Below the pieces are notes generated by a model. That model was given only the letters and a program-made list of their open reading frames with translations, ran no database searches and was not told the DNA's origin. A program made the position numbers and the translations under genes. Positions 35,195 to 43,027 of a stretch of DNA of 64,000 bases are shown piece after piece. The DNA comes from Paenibacillus physcomitrellae (GTDB lineage Bacteria > Bacillota > Bacilli > Paenibacillales > Paenibacillaceae): assembly GCF_002240225.1 (NCBI RefSeq), contig NZ_CP022584.1:496001-560000 (forward strand), written 5' to 3'. The number at the start of each line of letters is the position of its first letter. Position 1 is the stretch's first letter.

Positions 35195-36215
35195 CCCATC
35201 AAGGAAACGATACGGGTCACTCCTGCTGCTGTTTGCGGGACTGATTCTGATCGTGTTTTATTTGAGCCTGACGAACGGTTCTTTCGATCTTTCAATAAAA
35301 GATATTATTTATTCGTTGTTTCGCATTCATCGTGTGGCCGAATATGATTTGATCCTGTTTGAATTCAGACTCCCTAGAATTGCAGCCTCGTTATTGGTCG
35401 GGTTTGGCCTTGGAATCGCCGGAACGGTGGTTCAAGGCGTTACCCGCAACGGTTTGGCGGACCCGGGGATATTGGGCATTAACGCAGGAGCCGGGGCGGC
35501 GATAGTGCTGTTTATGTTTCTTTCCCAAGGCAAGGTCGTATCCGGAGGGCTGAGCAGTGCGCTGGCCGTTCCTGCCTTTGGCTGGCTGGGCGGTTTGATC
35601 GCTGCAGTATTGATCTATACGTTCGCAAGGAGAAACGGAACTCTGGATTCGCAGCAGATGATCCTTGCCGGTTTAGCCGTGGGTTCGGGTCTTGGCGCGG
35701 CTACCTTGTATCTTTCGCTCAAAATGAATCCGCAGGACTTTGAAATGGCCGTGGTTTGGCTGGCGGGAAGCATTTGGAACAGCAATTGGACCTATATCCT
35801 TTGCATGCTTCCCTGGCTGCTGGTCTTAATTCCGTTCATTATCCGTAGGGCTTATTTGCTCGACTTATATCAATTGGGGGAACCAGCAGCCAAAGGTCTT
35901 GGAGTCCGGGTAGAAAGAGAAAAAAATATACTGCTGCTGTGCAGCATTGGTTTGATCGGTGCGTGTGTCGCAGTTTCCGGTAATATCGGTTTTGTCGGCC
36001 TGCTGGCTCCACATATTGCTAAACGCCTTGCAGGACATCGACATGTCCGGGCTCTTCCGCTGGCCGGACTGATCGGCGCTCTTCTGGTTCTGGCTGCCGA
36101 TGCGGTCGCCAAAATGGTATTTTCCCCCGTAGAGCTTCCGGTCGGCATTGTGATTTCTATCATTGGCGTGCCTTACTTTGTCTACTTGCTTTATATGGAG
36201 AAGCGCCGTTTATGA
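35187..36215 (+). CDS. FecCD-family siderophore permease (second subunit)
   Basis: Predicted 342-residue permease homologous to the preceding one: LPRIAASLLVGFGLGIAGTVVQGVTRNGLADPGILG and NIGFVGLLAPHIAKRLAGHRH. About nine to ten membrane helices. The start overlaps the first permease by 8 bases, so synthesis of the two subunits is coupled. The esterase gene begins 35 bases downstream in the same operon. Confidence 0.95.
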   Translation: MRNPSRKRYGSLLLLFAGLILIVFYLSLTNGSFDLSIKDIIYSLFRIHRVAEYDLILFEFRLPRIAASLLVGFGLGIAGTVVQGVTRNGLADPGILGINAGAGAAIVLFMFLSQGKVVSGGLSSALAVPAFGWLGGLIAAVLIYTFARRNGTLDSQQMILAGLAVGSGLGAATLYLSLKMNPQDFEMAVVWLAGSIWNSNWTYILCMLPWLLVLIPFIIRRAYLLDLYQLGEPAAKGLGVRVEREKNILLLCSIGLIGACVAVSGNIGFVGLLAPHIAKRLAGHRHVRALPLAGLIGALLVLAADAVAKMVFSPVELPVGIVISIIGVPYFVYLLYMEKRRL

Positions 36216-36250
36216 TCTTAATATTTTAATGGGTGAAGGAGGAGCTCTCT

Positions 36251-37078
36251 ATGAATATGCAAAACCGGATGGAGCAGGTTTCGATTCCCGGAACCCGGCA
36301 GTGGGATATCTTCTCTGAGGAAAGCAAACGGGCTTATCGTATCTTTATATATATCCCGGCGGCTGTTCCGCCGCCTGGCGGCTTTCCTGTTATTTACGCG
36401 CTGGACGGCAATGCCGTCTTCGGAACGCTGGTCGAGAGTTTGAAGGTGCAATCCCGCAGACCGGACAAAACTGGAGTCGAACCGGCAGTTGTGGTCGGTA
36501 TCGGCTATCAGACGGAAGAACCGTTCTCACCTGACCGGACCTATGATTTTACCCTGCCTCGGCCTGAAGGAGCACCTCCTTATGCCTTTAAGGGCAGGAC
36601 CTTTGCCGAGGAGGGAGGCGCGGAGCTCTTTATGCGGTTCCTTCAACAGGAACTTAAGCCCGAGATCGAGAAAACCTGTCCGGTCAATCGGAATAGGCAA
36701 TCTCTGATCGGCCATTCGCTTGGCGGACTGTTTGTCCTGCAGACGCTGCTTATAGAGCCGGATTCGTTTCAATGCTATATAGCCGGAAGTCCGTCGATTC
36801 ATTGGAATGAGGCGTTTATTTTTGAGGAAGAACAACGTCTGGGAGACAAGCTGAAGCAAAGCGGCGCCCGGGTCAAACTGATGGTAGCGGCAGGGGAACT
36901 GGAAACCGCCCACAAGATGATCGAAAATGCAGCGCTGTTCTCAAAGTGTGTTGAAGAGCGCAGGCATCCTGGTCTTCAGCTGGCCTTTAAAACCTTTGAC
37001 AATGAAGGACACGTCTCGGTTCTGGCAGTTCTGATGAGTCACGCGGTCAGATTTGCTTTGCAAAACAACGGCGTTTAA
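36251..37078 (+). CDS. Alpha/beta-hydrolase esterase, BesA/Fes-like
   Basis: Predicted 275-residue cytosolic esterase of the putative-esterase (PF00756) family. The nucleophile elbow is LIGHSLGGLFVLQTLL, PVIYALDGNAVF marks the N-terminal strand, and FDNEGHVSVL holds the catalytic His. By its position behind siderophore permeases it most likely opens a trilactone siderophore such as bacillibactin to release iron, as BesA does. ATG 36251 follows AAGGAGG (36236-36242) with spacing 8; the earlier in-frame GTG overlaps that site. No signal peptide, which agrees with intracellular iron release. Confidence 0.88.
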   Translation: MNMQNRMEQVSIPGTRQWDIFSEESKRAYRIFIYIPAAVPPPGGFPVIYALDGNAVFGTLVESLKVQSRRPDKTGVEPAVVVGIGYQTEEPFSPDRTYDFTLPRPEGAPPYAFKGRTFAEEGGAELFMRFLQQELKPEIEKTCPVNRNRQSLIGHSLGGLFVLQTLLIEPDSFQCYIAGSPSIHWNEAFIFEEEQRLGDKLKQSGARVKLMVAAGELETAHKMIENAALFSKCVEERRHPGLQLAFKTFDNEGHVSVLAVLMSHAVRFALQNNGV

Positions 37079-37121
37079 GTGAGGCATCCAACATCCAATT
37101 TGCAAGAAGGGAAGAAATCAT

Positions 37122-37475
37122 ATGCTGATTCAAACACGAATATTTAAGCTTGCTAAAGGGCATGCCGAGGATATGGCTGCAAAGTTCAGCCAGGAAAGCC
37201 CGGTTGACGGCTTTGCCGGGCTGATCGACCGGACGGTTATGGTGAACAGCCGAAATAAAGAATACGACGAAGTGATGGTGATGATTCGTTGGGAGTCCAG
37301 TGAAGCCTGGAAGAACTGGGAGAAAAGCGATGTGCATTTGGCCGGCCACCGGGCAAAGCGCGGTAATAACGATCCGGACTATGTGCTCGACAAAAAGGTC
37401 GCAATGTACGAAACCTATGCGGTAATCCAGGGCCCTGCTCGAGAAGACCCCATCTTTTTGTTCAAAAACAGGTAA
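37122..37475 (+). CDS. IsdG/HmoA-like antibiotic biosynthesis monooxygenase-fold protein
   Basis: Predicted 117-residue dimeric alpha/beta barrel protein. It aligns with IsdG-type haem monooxygenases: TRIFKLAKG, then WESSEAWKNWEKSDVHLAGH. Trp66 and His76 correspond to the catalytic Trp67 and haem-ligand His77 of IsdG. The Asn7 equivalent is Thr5 here, a change in one of three key active-site residues. So haem degradation is plausible from the iron context but not assured. The gene follows the esterase by 43 bases and looks like the last gene of the Fur-controlled operon. A good ribosome site (AGAAGGGAAG) precedes the ATG. Confidence 0.78.
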   Translation: MLIQTRIFKLAKGHAEDMAAKFSQESPVDGFAGLIDRTVMVNSRNKEYDEVMVMIRWESSEAWKNWEKSDVHLAGHRAKRGNNDPDYVLDKKVAMYETYAVIQGPAREDPIFLFKNR

Positions 37476-37664
37476 AAAGCACTAAGTAAACGTCTAGTTC
37501 CTTCACTTTAAGGTCGTTCAGACTATGAAAGATTCCCGAAAATGGTTCGATAAAGGGGGAAGGGCCTTTTTTACAAGGGAGAAGCTCATTAGGGGCTCGC
37601 TGTTCTTATTAGAAGAGGCCCACTGTTCCTTTATTTGAATGATTTTCTGCAGGAGGGGAATCGA

Positions 37665-38732
37665 TTGAAAGTTTCTGTTATGAATCTCCAGCAAGGCGAC
37701 CGCCTGCTGCAAGATACGTTTAACAGTTCCGGACTACATATACTCGGGAAAGGCGCGGTCATTAAGGCCGAGGACATTGATTTGCTGCTTCAACATCGGG
37801 TCGACTATGTGGAGGTTGAGACGAAACCCGTAACGAAGGAGGAAGAGCCGGCTTCCGGCGCGCTTGCGGATGAGGAGGCGGTTTATGCGGAGAAGGTCAT
37901 CAAGCCGCGATTTGATTTTACAGTCCGGAATTATCAGTCAGTCTTTCTTGATGCACTGGTTAACGGCCGTTTTGATTCAAAGCAGGTGGATCATGCCTTC
38001 TTACCTATGGTTAACGAGCTGGCGCTGCAAAAGGATGTCGTCCGGCTGCTGCTCATGCTTGAACGCGATGACGTTAACAATTACACGCACTCGATCCAGG
38101 TAGGAACCTTATCTTATTACATAGCAAGCTGGCTGGGATTTACGGAGGAAGAATGTTATCAGATCAGCAAGGGCGGATACCTGCACGACATCGGGAAATG
38201 CAAGGTGCCGATGCGAATCCGTTACAAGGAAGAACCGCTAACCTCTCAGGAATGGCAAGAATACAGGAAGCATACCATATTGGGATATGATCTCATCCAG
38301 AGATCGAAGATGGATCAAACGACGGCGCTGATCGCCCTTCAGCATCATGAAAGGGAAGACGGTTCCGGTTATCCTAACGGAATGATGAAGGGAGAAATCC
38401 ATCCGTTTGCCGAGATCGTTGCCGTAGCCGACGAATATATCAGCATGCGTGAGAAGGCCGAACCGGACAAACCGAACAATTTGATGGTGAATTTGAAAGA
38501 AATGTACGCGCTTAGCTTCGGCAAGCTGAGTGAGAAGCCGGTTCATGCGCTGATCCAGCATATGCTGCCGAATTTTATCGGCAAAAAGGTCCAGCTCAGC
38601 AGCGGAGAACAAGGAGTTATTGTGCTTAACAACTTGTCCGATATGTTCCGTCCGCTAATTAGAATAGACGGGAATGTCTACCGTGATTTGTCCAAAAACC
38701 GCGGCTTGGATATTGAAGAAATTCTGCTGTAA
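37665..38732 (+). CDS. HD-GYP-domain cyclic-di-GMP phosphodiesterase
   Basis: Predicted 355-residue soluble protein. The N-terminal 110 residues (VSVMNLQQGDRLLQDTFNSSGLHILGKGAVI) form a small beta domain common in HD-GYP proteins. The HD-GYP domain follows: THSIQVGTLSYYIA, GGYLHDIGKCKVP (HD pair), HTILGYDLI, HHEREDGSGYPNG (complete GYP motif), VAVADEY. It should hydrolyse cyclic di-GMP to GMP. TTG 37665 follows AGGAGGGG (37651-37658). It is alone in its unit, though the window holds two more cyclic di-GMP genes 14 kb upstream. I see nothing definite in the 189 bases before it. Confidence 0.92.
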   Translation: MKVSVMNLQQGDRLLQDTFNSSGLHILGKGAVIKAEDIDLLLQHRVDYVEVETKPVTKEEEPASGALADEEAVYAEKVIKPRFDFTVRNYQSVFLDALVNGRFDSKQVDHAFLPMVNELALQKDVVRLLLMLERDDVNNYTHSIQVGTLSYYIASWLGFTEEECYQISKGGYLHDIGKCKVPMRIRYKEEPLTSQEWQEYRKHTILGYDLIQRSKMDQTTALIALQHHEREDGSGYPNGMMKGEIHPFAEIVAVADEYISMREKAEPDKPNNLMVNLKEMYALSFGKLSEKPVHALIQHMLPNFIGKKVQLSSGEQGVIVLNNLSDMFRPLIRIDGNVYRDLSKNRGLDIEEILL

Positions 38733-38755
38733 AACAAGTTCTGCTGTAGAACAAG
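38722..38755. repeat. 17-bp direct repeat over the HD-GYP stop
   Basis: TTCTGCTGTAAAACAAG (38722-38738) and TTCTGCTGTAGAACAAG (38739-38755) differ at one base. The first copy contains the stop codon, so the second is a 3' duplication. Confidence 0.85.
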
Positions 38756-38892
38756 TGCCACTATAAGTAGATAAGTAAATGCAAAATGCGAAAACAAAAG
38801 CAAAAAGCGATACAGCAAAGAAGCAAGAAGCAGCAAACCTGCTGTCAGGGAATGTGGCTTGAAGGCTGAACAATCCGCCAAAGAGTCGTTTC

Positions 38893-38911
38893 ACCTGCGG
38901 CAGGTTTTTTG
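38893..38911 (+). terminator. Weak terminator
   Basis: ACCTG-CGG-CAGGT followed by TTTTT; a short stem. Confidence 0.5.
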
Positions 38912-38921
38912 CGATTCGTAG

Positions 38922-38969
38922 TTTGTGATTTGTAGTGTATTCCTTTTTGTGATTCGCAGTCTATTCCTG
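38922..38969. repeat. 24-bp direct repeat, two units
   Basis: Units at 38922-38945 and 38946-38969 share TTTGTGATT..TAG/CAG..TATTCCT with four differences; a partial third copy precedes them (38908-38921). The 325-base gap between the HD-GYP gene and the YdcZ-type gene holds these repeats, the 17-bp repeat and a weak terminator, and no gene that I can support. Confidence 0.75.
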
Positions 38970-39057
38970 TATGCTGTTTTGAGGACATATGTCCTTCCCT
39001 AGATCGACCTGTCTATCCTTTAATAAAGAAACAGAGATTTATAGAAGGAGAGAGAAG

Positions 39058-39513
39058 ATGAAAGGAATATTCAAGGGGAGTCTATTTGCTTTTATGGGCG
39101 GAGCCTGTATTACGCTGCAGGGGGTGGCAAATGCGCAGATCGGCAAAGATATCGGCACCTGGCAGGCAGCGGCAGTTACGCAGATGACGGGGTTTTTAAT
39201 GGCTTTCCTGATTTTTCTGCTGATTTCGGGACGGAACCTGCCCAAATTGAACACATCCGGAATCCGGGCGGTTAAGCCCTTATATCTCATAGGCGGGGCT
39301 TTTGGAGCTATTGTGATCTTCAGTGAAGTGACCGCCATTCAGCAAATTGGCGTAACCCTGATGATCTCCGCGCTGCTCATCGCGCAGCTTTGCCTTGCGT
39401 TTCTGATCGACAGCTTCGGCTGGTTTGGCGTTGCCAAACAGAAGATGAAGCTGCCGCAGTTTGTCGGGATCGGAATGATGATCGCCGGCGTCATTATTTT
39501 AAAAGCTTTATGA
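39058..39513 (+). CDS. YdcZ-family (DUF606) small membrane transporter, first of a pair
   Basis: Predicted 151-residue membrane protein with five hydrophobic helices, a half-size member of the drug/metabolite transporter superfamily. The family pattern is GSLFAFMGGACITLQGVANAQIG at the start and LPQFVGIGMMIAGVIILK at the end. Such short proteins work as pairs. ATG 39058 follows AAGGAG; the longer in-frame opening to 38989 lacks a ribosome site. A Crp/Fnr regulator gene follows by 25 bases and a second YdcZ-type gene follows that. The substrate is unknown. Confidence 0.88.
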   Translation: MKGIFKGSLFAFMGGACITLQGVANAQIGKDIGTWQAAAVTQMTGFLMAFLIFLLISGRNLPKLNTSGIRAVKPLYLIGGAFGAIVIFSEVTAIQQIGVTLMISALLIAQLCLAFLIDSFGWFGVAKQKMKLPQFVGIGMMIAGVIILKAL

Positions 39514-39538
39514 CAAACTTGGAGGTTGTGCTTGAACG

Positions 39539-40237
39539 ATGAACGAAATTCAAGATCAGGACCAGCTGCAAATCTATTTGCGGGAGCATGGTCTGGAGTC
39601 ATTTTTTCCAGTGGAACTGCTAACGCATTTGTCGTTATTCGCTTATGAGCGGGGAGAACTGATTTGCTCGCAAGGCGACCGCAGTCATCAGTTATTTGTG
39701 CTGGTTAAAGGCAAAATTAAAATTTACACGACATCCACGGAAGGAAAATCGTTGATTCTTTCTTTCAAAACGCCGCTTGAGATTATCGGAGATATTGAAT
39801 ATATCCGGGGGATTGACATCATCAATACGGTTGAGGCTGTCTCTACGGTCGTAATGGTCGGCGTTCATTACCGCTGGCTTGATAAATACGGGCGTAGCTA
39901 CGCACCGTTTCTGCAATTTTTACTGGACATCATCACGGATAAATTCTACAAAAAGTCGAACTTTCTCAGCTTTAACATGCTGCATCCCGTAGAAGTCAGG
40001 CTGGCCAGCTATCTGCTGTCGGTATCCTCGGATGAATTCGGTTCCTTTGTAGACAGCCCGATCAGCACTTCAAGTCTTAGAGATGCGGCGAATCTGATCG
40101 GGACGAGCTACCGGCACGTCAATCGGGTGATTCAGAAATTTTGTGCAGAGGGATGGGTGGAGCGCAGCAAAGGCTCTCTTGTGCTCAAAAATAAAGAGGG
40201 CCTGCGCGCGCTGACCGGCCAAAGCATTTATGAGTGA
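39539..40237 (+). CDS. Crp/Fnr-family transcriptional regulator
   Basis: Predicted 232-residue regulator. The N-terminal cyclic-nucleotide-binding-like fold (FAYERGELICSQGDRSHQLFVLVKGKIKIYTTSTEGKS) is followed by a winged helix (STSSLRDAANLIGTSYRHVNRVIQKFCAEGW). It lacks the N-terminal or C-terminal cysteine cluster of Fnr, so it is not the oxygen sensor for the nitrate island; it resembles the YeiL branch by eye. ATG 39539 has GGAGG (39521-39525) at 13 bases. It lies between two YdcZ half-transporters and probably controls them; the effector is unknown. Confidence 0.88.
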   Translation: MNEIQDQDQLQIYLREHGLESFFPVELLTHLSLFAYERGELICSQGDRSHQLFVLVKGKIKIYTTSTEGKSLILSFKTPLEIIGDIEYIRGIDIINTVEAVSTVVMVGVHYRWLDKYGRSYAPFLQFLLDIITDKFYKKSNFLSFNMLHPVEVRLASYLLSVSSDEFGSFVDSPISTSSLRDAANLIGTSYRHVNRVIQKFCAEGWVERSKGSLVLKNKEGLRALTGQSIYE

Positions 40238-40271
40238 TGAATACGGGAAGAAGTAGAGGAGGAGCATCTAA

Positions 40272-40742
40272 TTGATCATCGGAATACTGCTTGCGATCCT
40301 TGCCGGTTCGCTGGTGAGTCTGCAAAATGTTTTCAACAGTAAAGTGAATCAGCATATCAGCTCCTGGGGGACTACGTCCCTTGTGCTTGGTATGGGGTTT
40401 GCTGCTTCGCTGCTGATCGGATTGTTGTTTGAAGGCAAACGGATGTTTAACCTCGTGAATATGCAGCCTTGGTACTGGATCAGCGGGATTATTGGGGTGG
40501 GGGTTGTCATTTGTCTCGTACAGGCTTTAAAAAGGCTGGAACCAACGTTCTCGATCTCCATCGTGATGACCTCACAGTTAGGGTTTGCTTTGTTATGGGA
40601 TTCGATGGGTTGGCTGGGTCTCGAGAAGGTGCCTTTCCGGCCGAATCAGCTGATCGGGGTTCTGGTCATTATAGCCGGCATTGTTGTGTTTAAGACTGGA
40701 GGAAGCTTCGGCAGGGAGAACCGGAAGCAGAAACAGAACTAG
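40272..40742 (+). CDS. YdcZ-family (DUF606) small membrane transporter, second of a pair
   Basis: Predicted 156-residue membrane protein with five helices: ILLAILAGSLVSLQNVFNSKVNQHI at the start and FRPNQLIGVLVIIAGIVVFK near the end, aligning with the first YdcZ-type protein. TTG 40272 follows AGAGGAGGAGC. The two presumably form an antiparallel or heterodimeric transporter. It is the last gene of the three-gene operon; a very strong terminator follows. Confidence 0.88.
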   Translation: MIIGILLAILAGSLVSLQNVFNSKVNQHISSWGTTSLVLGMGFAASLLIGLLFEGKRMFNLVNMQPWYWISGIIGVGVVICLVQALKRLEPTFSISIVMTSQLGFALLWDSMGWLGLEKVPFRPNQLIGVLVIIAGIVVFKTGGSFGRENRKQKQN

Positions 40743-40773
40743 AAGAGAATCAAACCGGTTGTTTAAATTTCCT

Positions 40774-40818
40774 GGGAAAGCGCAGAAATCGATTCGATTT
40801 GATGTGCTTTCCCTTTTT
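40774..40818 (+). terminator. Rho-independent terminator
   Basis: GGGAAAGCGCA pairs with TGTGCTTTCCC, with inner AAATCGA/TCGATTT pairing, followed by TTTTTCTT. Confidence 0.92.
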
Positions 40819-40915
40819 CTTGTAGAAGGTTGGCGAAATATCCATCTTTGCTGACCAATCTGTTTCATGTAAACTGAAAACAATATGCTTAAGTGATACT
40901 GGAGGTTCTTTAGAC

Positions 40916-41398
40916 ATGATAATCCGTGAACTGCAATTTGAAGATAATGCGCGTATAGAGAGGGTGATCCGTGAATGCCTGATCGAATTTGGCGGCAATC
41001 GTGAGGGTCTGGCCTGGGCGGACGAAAGCATGCATGACTTATTTCATTATTACCAAAAGCCGGGCTGTGCGTACTGGGTGATAGAAACGGTAGGGGGAGA
41101 AATCGCCGGAGGCTGCGGGATTGCGCCTTTTGATGAAGATAAGGGCGTATGTGAGCTGCAGAAAATGTATTTGATTCCGGAAGCCAGAGGGACAGGCATG
41201 GCGGCTCAGTTGCTGCAGAAGGCATTGGCTTTCGGTGAAAAGCATTACAGCCAATGTTATCTGGAAACGCTGGAGAATATGCATGCGGCAAATCGTTTCT
41301 ATCGGAAAAACGGCTTCGAGCAGCTGGATGCGCCTCTTGCAGGATCTGAGCATTTTGCCTGCGATGCCTGGTATATCAAAGATTTAAAATCTAATTAA
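40916..41398 (+). CDS. GNAT-family N-acetyltransferase
   Basis: Predicted 160-residue acetyltransferase. The acetyl-CoA motif is MYLIPEARGTGMAAQLLQKALAFG; the end ETLENMHAANRFYRKNGFEQL is typical of the family. The N-terminus IIRELQFEDNARIERVIRECL fits the substrate-facing helices. GGAGG (40901-40905) precedes the ATG. The substrate is unknown; the gene stands alone. Confidence 0.9.
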   Translation: MIIRELQFEDNARIERVIRECLIEFGGNREGLAWADESMHDLFHYYQKPGCAYWVIETVGGEIAGGCGIAPFDEDKGVCELQKMYLIPEARGTGMAAQLLQKALAFGEKHYSQCYLETLENMHAANRFYRKNGFEQLDAPLAGSEHFACDAWYIKDLKSN

Positions 41399-41404
41399 GT
41401 GTCT

Positions 41405-41476
41405 TTAAGGAACACGTAAGGAATTCCATAAGGAAATCCTCAATGAAATCCGTCATGAAATTCGTAATGAAATCCA
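41405..41476. repeat. 12-bp degenerate tandem repeat, six units
   Basis: Units start at 41405, 41417, 41429, 41441, 41453 and 41465, with the common pattern TAATGAAATCCR. It lies between the acetyltransferase stop and a hairpin in front of the permease. Confidence 0.78.
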
Positions 41477-41488
41477 ATGGGCGGGGCA

Positions 41489-41527
41489 GTCTAATTTCGG
41501 GAGCTTTCCCAAAATCCATAATTAGAC
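41489..41527 (+). promoter_or_regulatory. Long inverted repeat in the permease leader
   Basis: GTCTAATT (41489-41496) pairs with AATTAGAC (41520-41527), enclosing a second stem GGGA-GCTT-TCCC (41499-41510). It ends just before the weak ribosome site of the permease. It could be an RNA structure or an operator; it is not a T-box. Confidence 0.5.
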
Positions 41528-41542
41528 GAGGTCCTGTCAAAC

Positions 41543-42979
41543 ATGAACAATTCATCAGCTAAACAATCAACTCAAGGGAAAGGCAATTTGAAGTGGTGGC
41601 AGCTTTCTCTGCTTGGGGTGGCCGGAACGATTGGCACCGGATATTTTCTGGGGTCAAGCCTGGCGCTTTCAATTGGAGGACCTGCGGTTCTGCTGGCTTA
41701 TCTCCTTGCGGCTGCTGGAACCTATATGGTGTTCGACGCTTTGGCCCGGATGACGGCCGATCATCCGGAACAGGGCTCTTTTCGTTCTTATGCCAAAAAG
41801 GCGTTCGGCGGCTGGGCCGGATTCGGCAGCGGCTGGGTGTACTGGTTCTCCGAAATGCTGATTATGGGCAGCCAGCTGACGGCGCTTTCCATATTCGCGC
41901 GTTTCTGGTTCCCGGCGGTCCCGATGTGGATGTTTGCCGCCGGATTCGGGCTGCTGGGACTGATTATTGTCTTCTTCGGCAACAAAGGATTTGACCGGGT
42001 GGAGAATGTGCTGGCCGTAATCAAATCAGCTGCCATTCTCATGTTTATTGTTCTGGCAGCGGCGCTGCTTGCGGGATGGATTGAAGGCGGCAAATTTCAG
42101 CCGCATTTTCCTGACCACTATGGAGCCTGGCTGCCGAAGGGATGGACCGGGCTGTGGTCGGCCTTTATCTTTGCTTTTTATGCGTACGGGGGAATTGAAG
42201 TGCTTGGCATCATGTCCTACCGGCTCAAGAACCCGGAAGAGGCGCCTAAAGCCGGTAAAGTGATGTTGCTTGCGCTTGCCATCGTTTATGTATTGTCTAT
42301 AGGACTTGCGGCCATTATGGTTCCGCAGCATGCTTTTAACCCGAAAGAGAGCCCGTTTGTGCTTGCCTTGAGCAGCGATCATCTTGCTTTTGTGCCTCAT
42401 CTGTTCAACGGAGTGCTTATCATTGCCGGATTCTCGACGATGACGGCTTCGCTTTACGCGGTAACCTCAATGATCAATACGCTGGCGCAGGAAGGGGATG
42501 CTCCAAGGCTGTTCGCAAGGAAATGGAAGGACAAATACCCTTTGTTTGGACTCGGCCTGATTTCATGCGGCCTGCTGGCCGCAATCATTATGGCGCTGCT
42601 GCTGCCGGGCAAAGTGTATGAGTATATTACGACTGCTGCAGGTCTGATGCTGCTGTACAACTGGTCGTTTATTTTGTTGTCTTCCGGCAAGCTGCTTCAA
42701 TCCGGAACGTGGAGTGTTATTAAACGCTGGATCGGTCTTGTACTGATTGCGGCGGCTGTCAGCGGGACTTTATTCCATGCCTTAAGCCGCCCGGGATTTT
42801 TTATCAGCTTGCTGCTTGTTTCGGTCATTGCGTTATGCGGGTTTCTGGTGGAGCGGCACCGGAAGAAAAGTCAAGACACCAAACAGGCTGCGCCGGGCCT
42901 TCCAGAGGACCCGCACAGGCTTGAGGAAGGCAGCGGTTACAGGATTAAAGGGATTATCAGACAGAAAAGCCGAAGCTGA
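41543..42979 (+). CDS. APC-superfamily amino acid permease
   Basis: Predicted 478-residue permease with about 12 helices. LLGVAGTIGTGYFLGSSLALSIGGPAVLLAYLLA is the unwound first helix signature of the amino acid-polyamine-cation family; FYAYGGIEVLGIMSYRLKNPEEAPKA is the conserved helix 6 region. By eye it is close to YvbW/AnsP-like permeases; the amino acid is not known. The charged C-terminal tail of about 45 residues is not conserved. ATG 41543 has a weak ribosome site (GAGG) next to an inverted repeat. It ends convergently against a LysE-type gene; no strong terminator is seen between them. Confidence 0.9.
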   Translation: MNNSSAKQSTQGKGNLKWWQLSLLGVAGTIGTGYFLGSSLALSIGGPAVLLAYLLAAAGTYMVFDALARMTADHPEQGSFRSYAKKAFGGWAGFGSGWVYWFSEMLIMGSQLTALSIFARFWFPAVPMWMFAAGFGLLGLIIVFFGNKGFDRVENVLAVIKSAAILMFIVLAAALLAGWIEGGKFQPHFPDHYGAWLPKGWTGLWSAFIFAFYAYGGIEVLGIMSYRLKNPEEAPKAGKVMLLALAIVYVLSIGLAAIMVPQHAFNPKESPFVLALSSDHLAFVPHLFNGVLIIAGFSTMTASLYAVTSMINTLAQEGDAPRLFARKWKDKYPLFGLGLISCGLLAAIIMALLLPGKVYEYITTAAGLMLLYNWSFILLSSGKLLQSGTWSVIKRWIGLVLIAAAVSGTLFHALSRPGFFISLLLVSVIALCGFLVERHRKKSQDTKQAAPGLPEDPHRLEEGSGYRIKGIIRQKSRS

Positions 42980-43027
42980 CCTGCTTTTCAGTTCATTTTC
43001 CCAATCTCCGTTTTGTCTCTTGTCCTG

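Noticed and set aside
37476..37664. Possible small RNA or terminator before the HD-GYP gene
   Set aside because: A GGGCCTTTTTT stretch is present but I found no stable stem for it.
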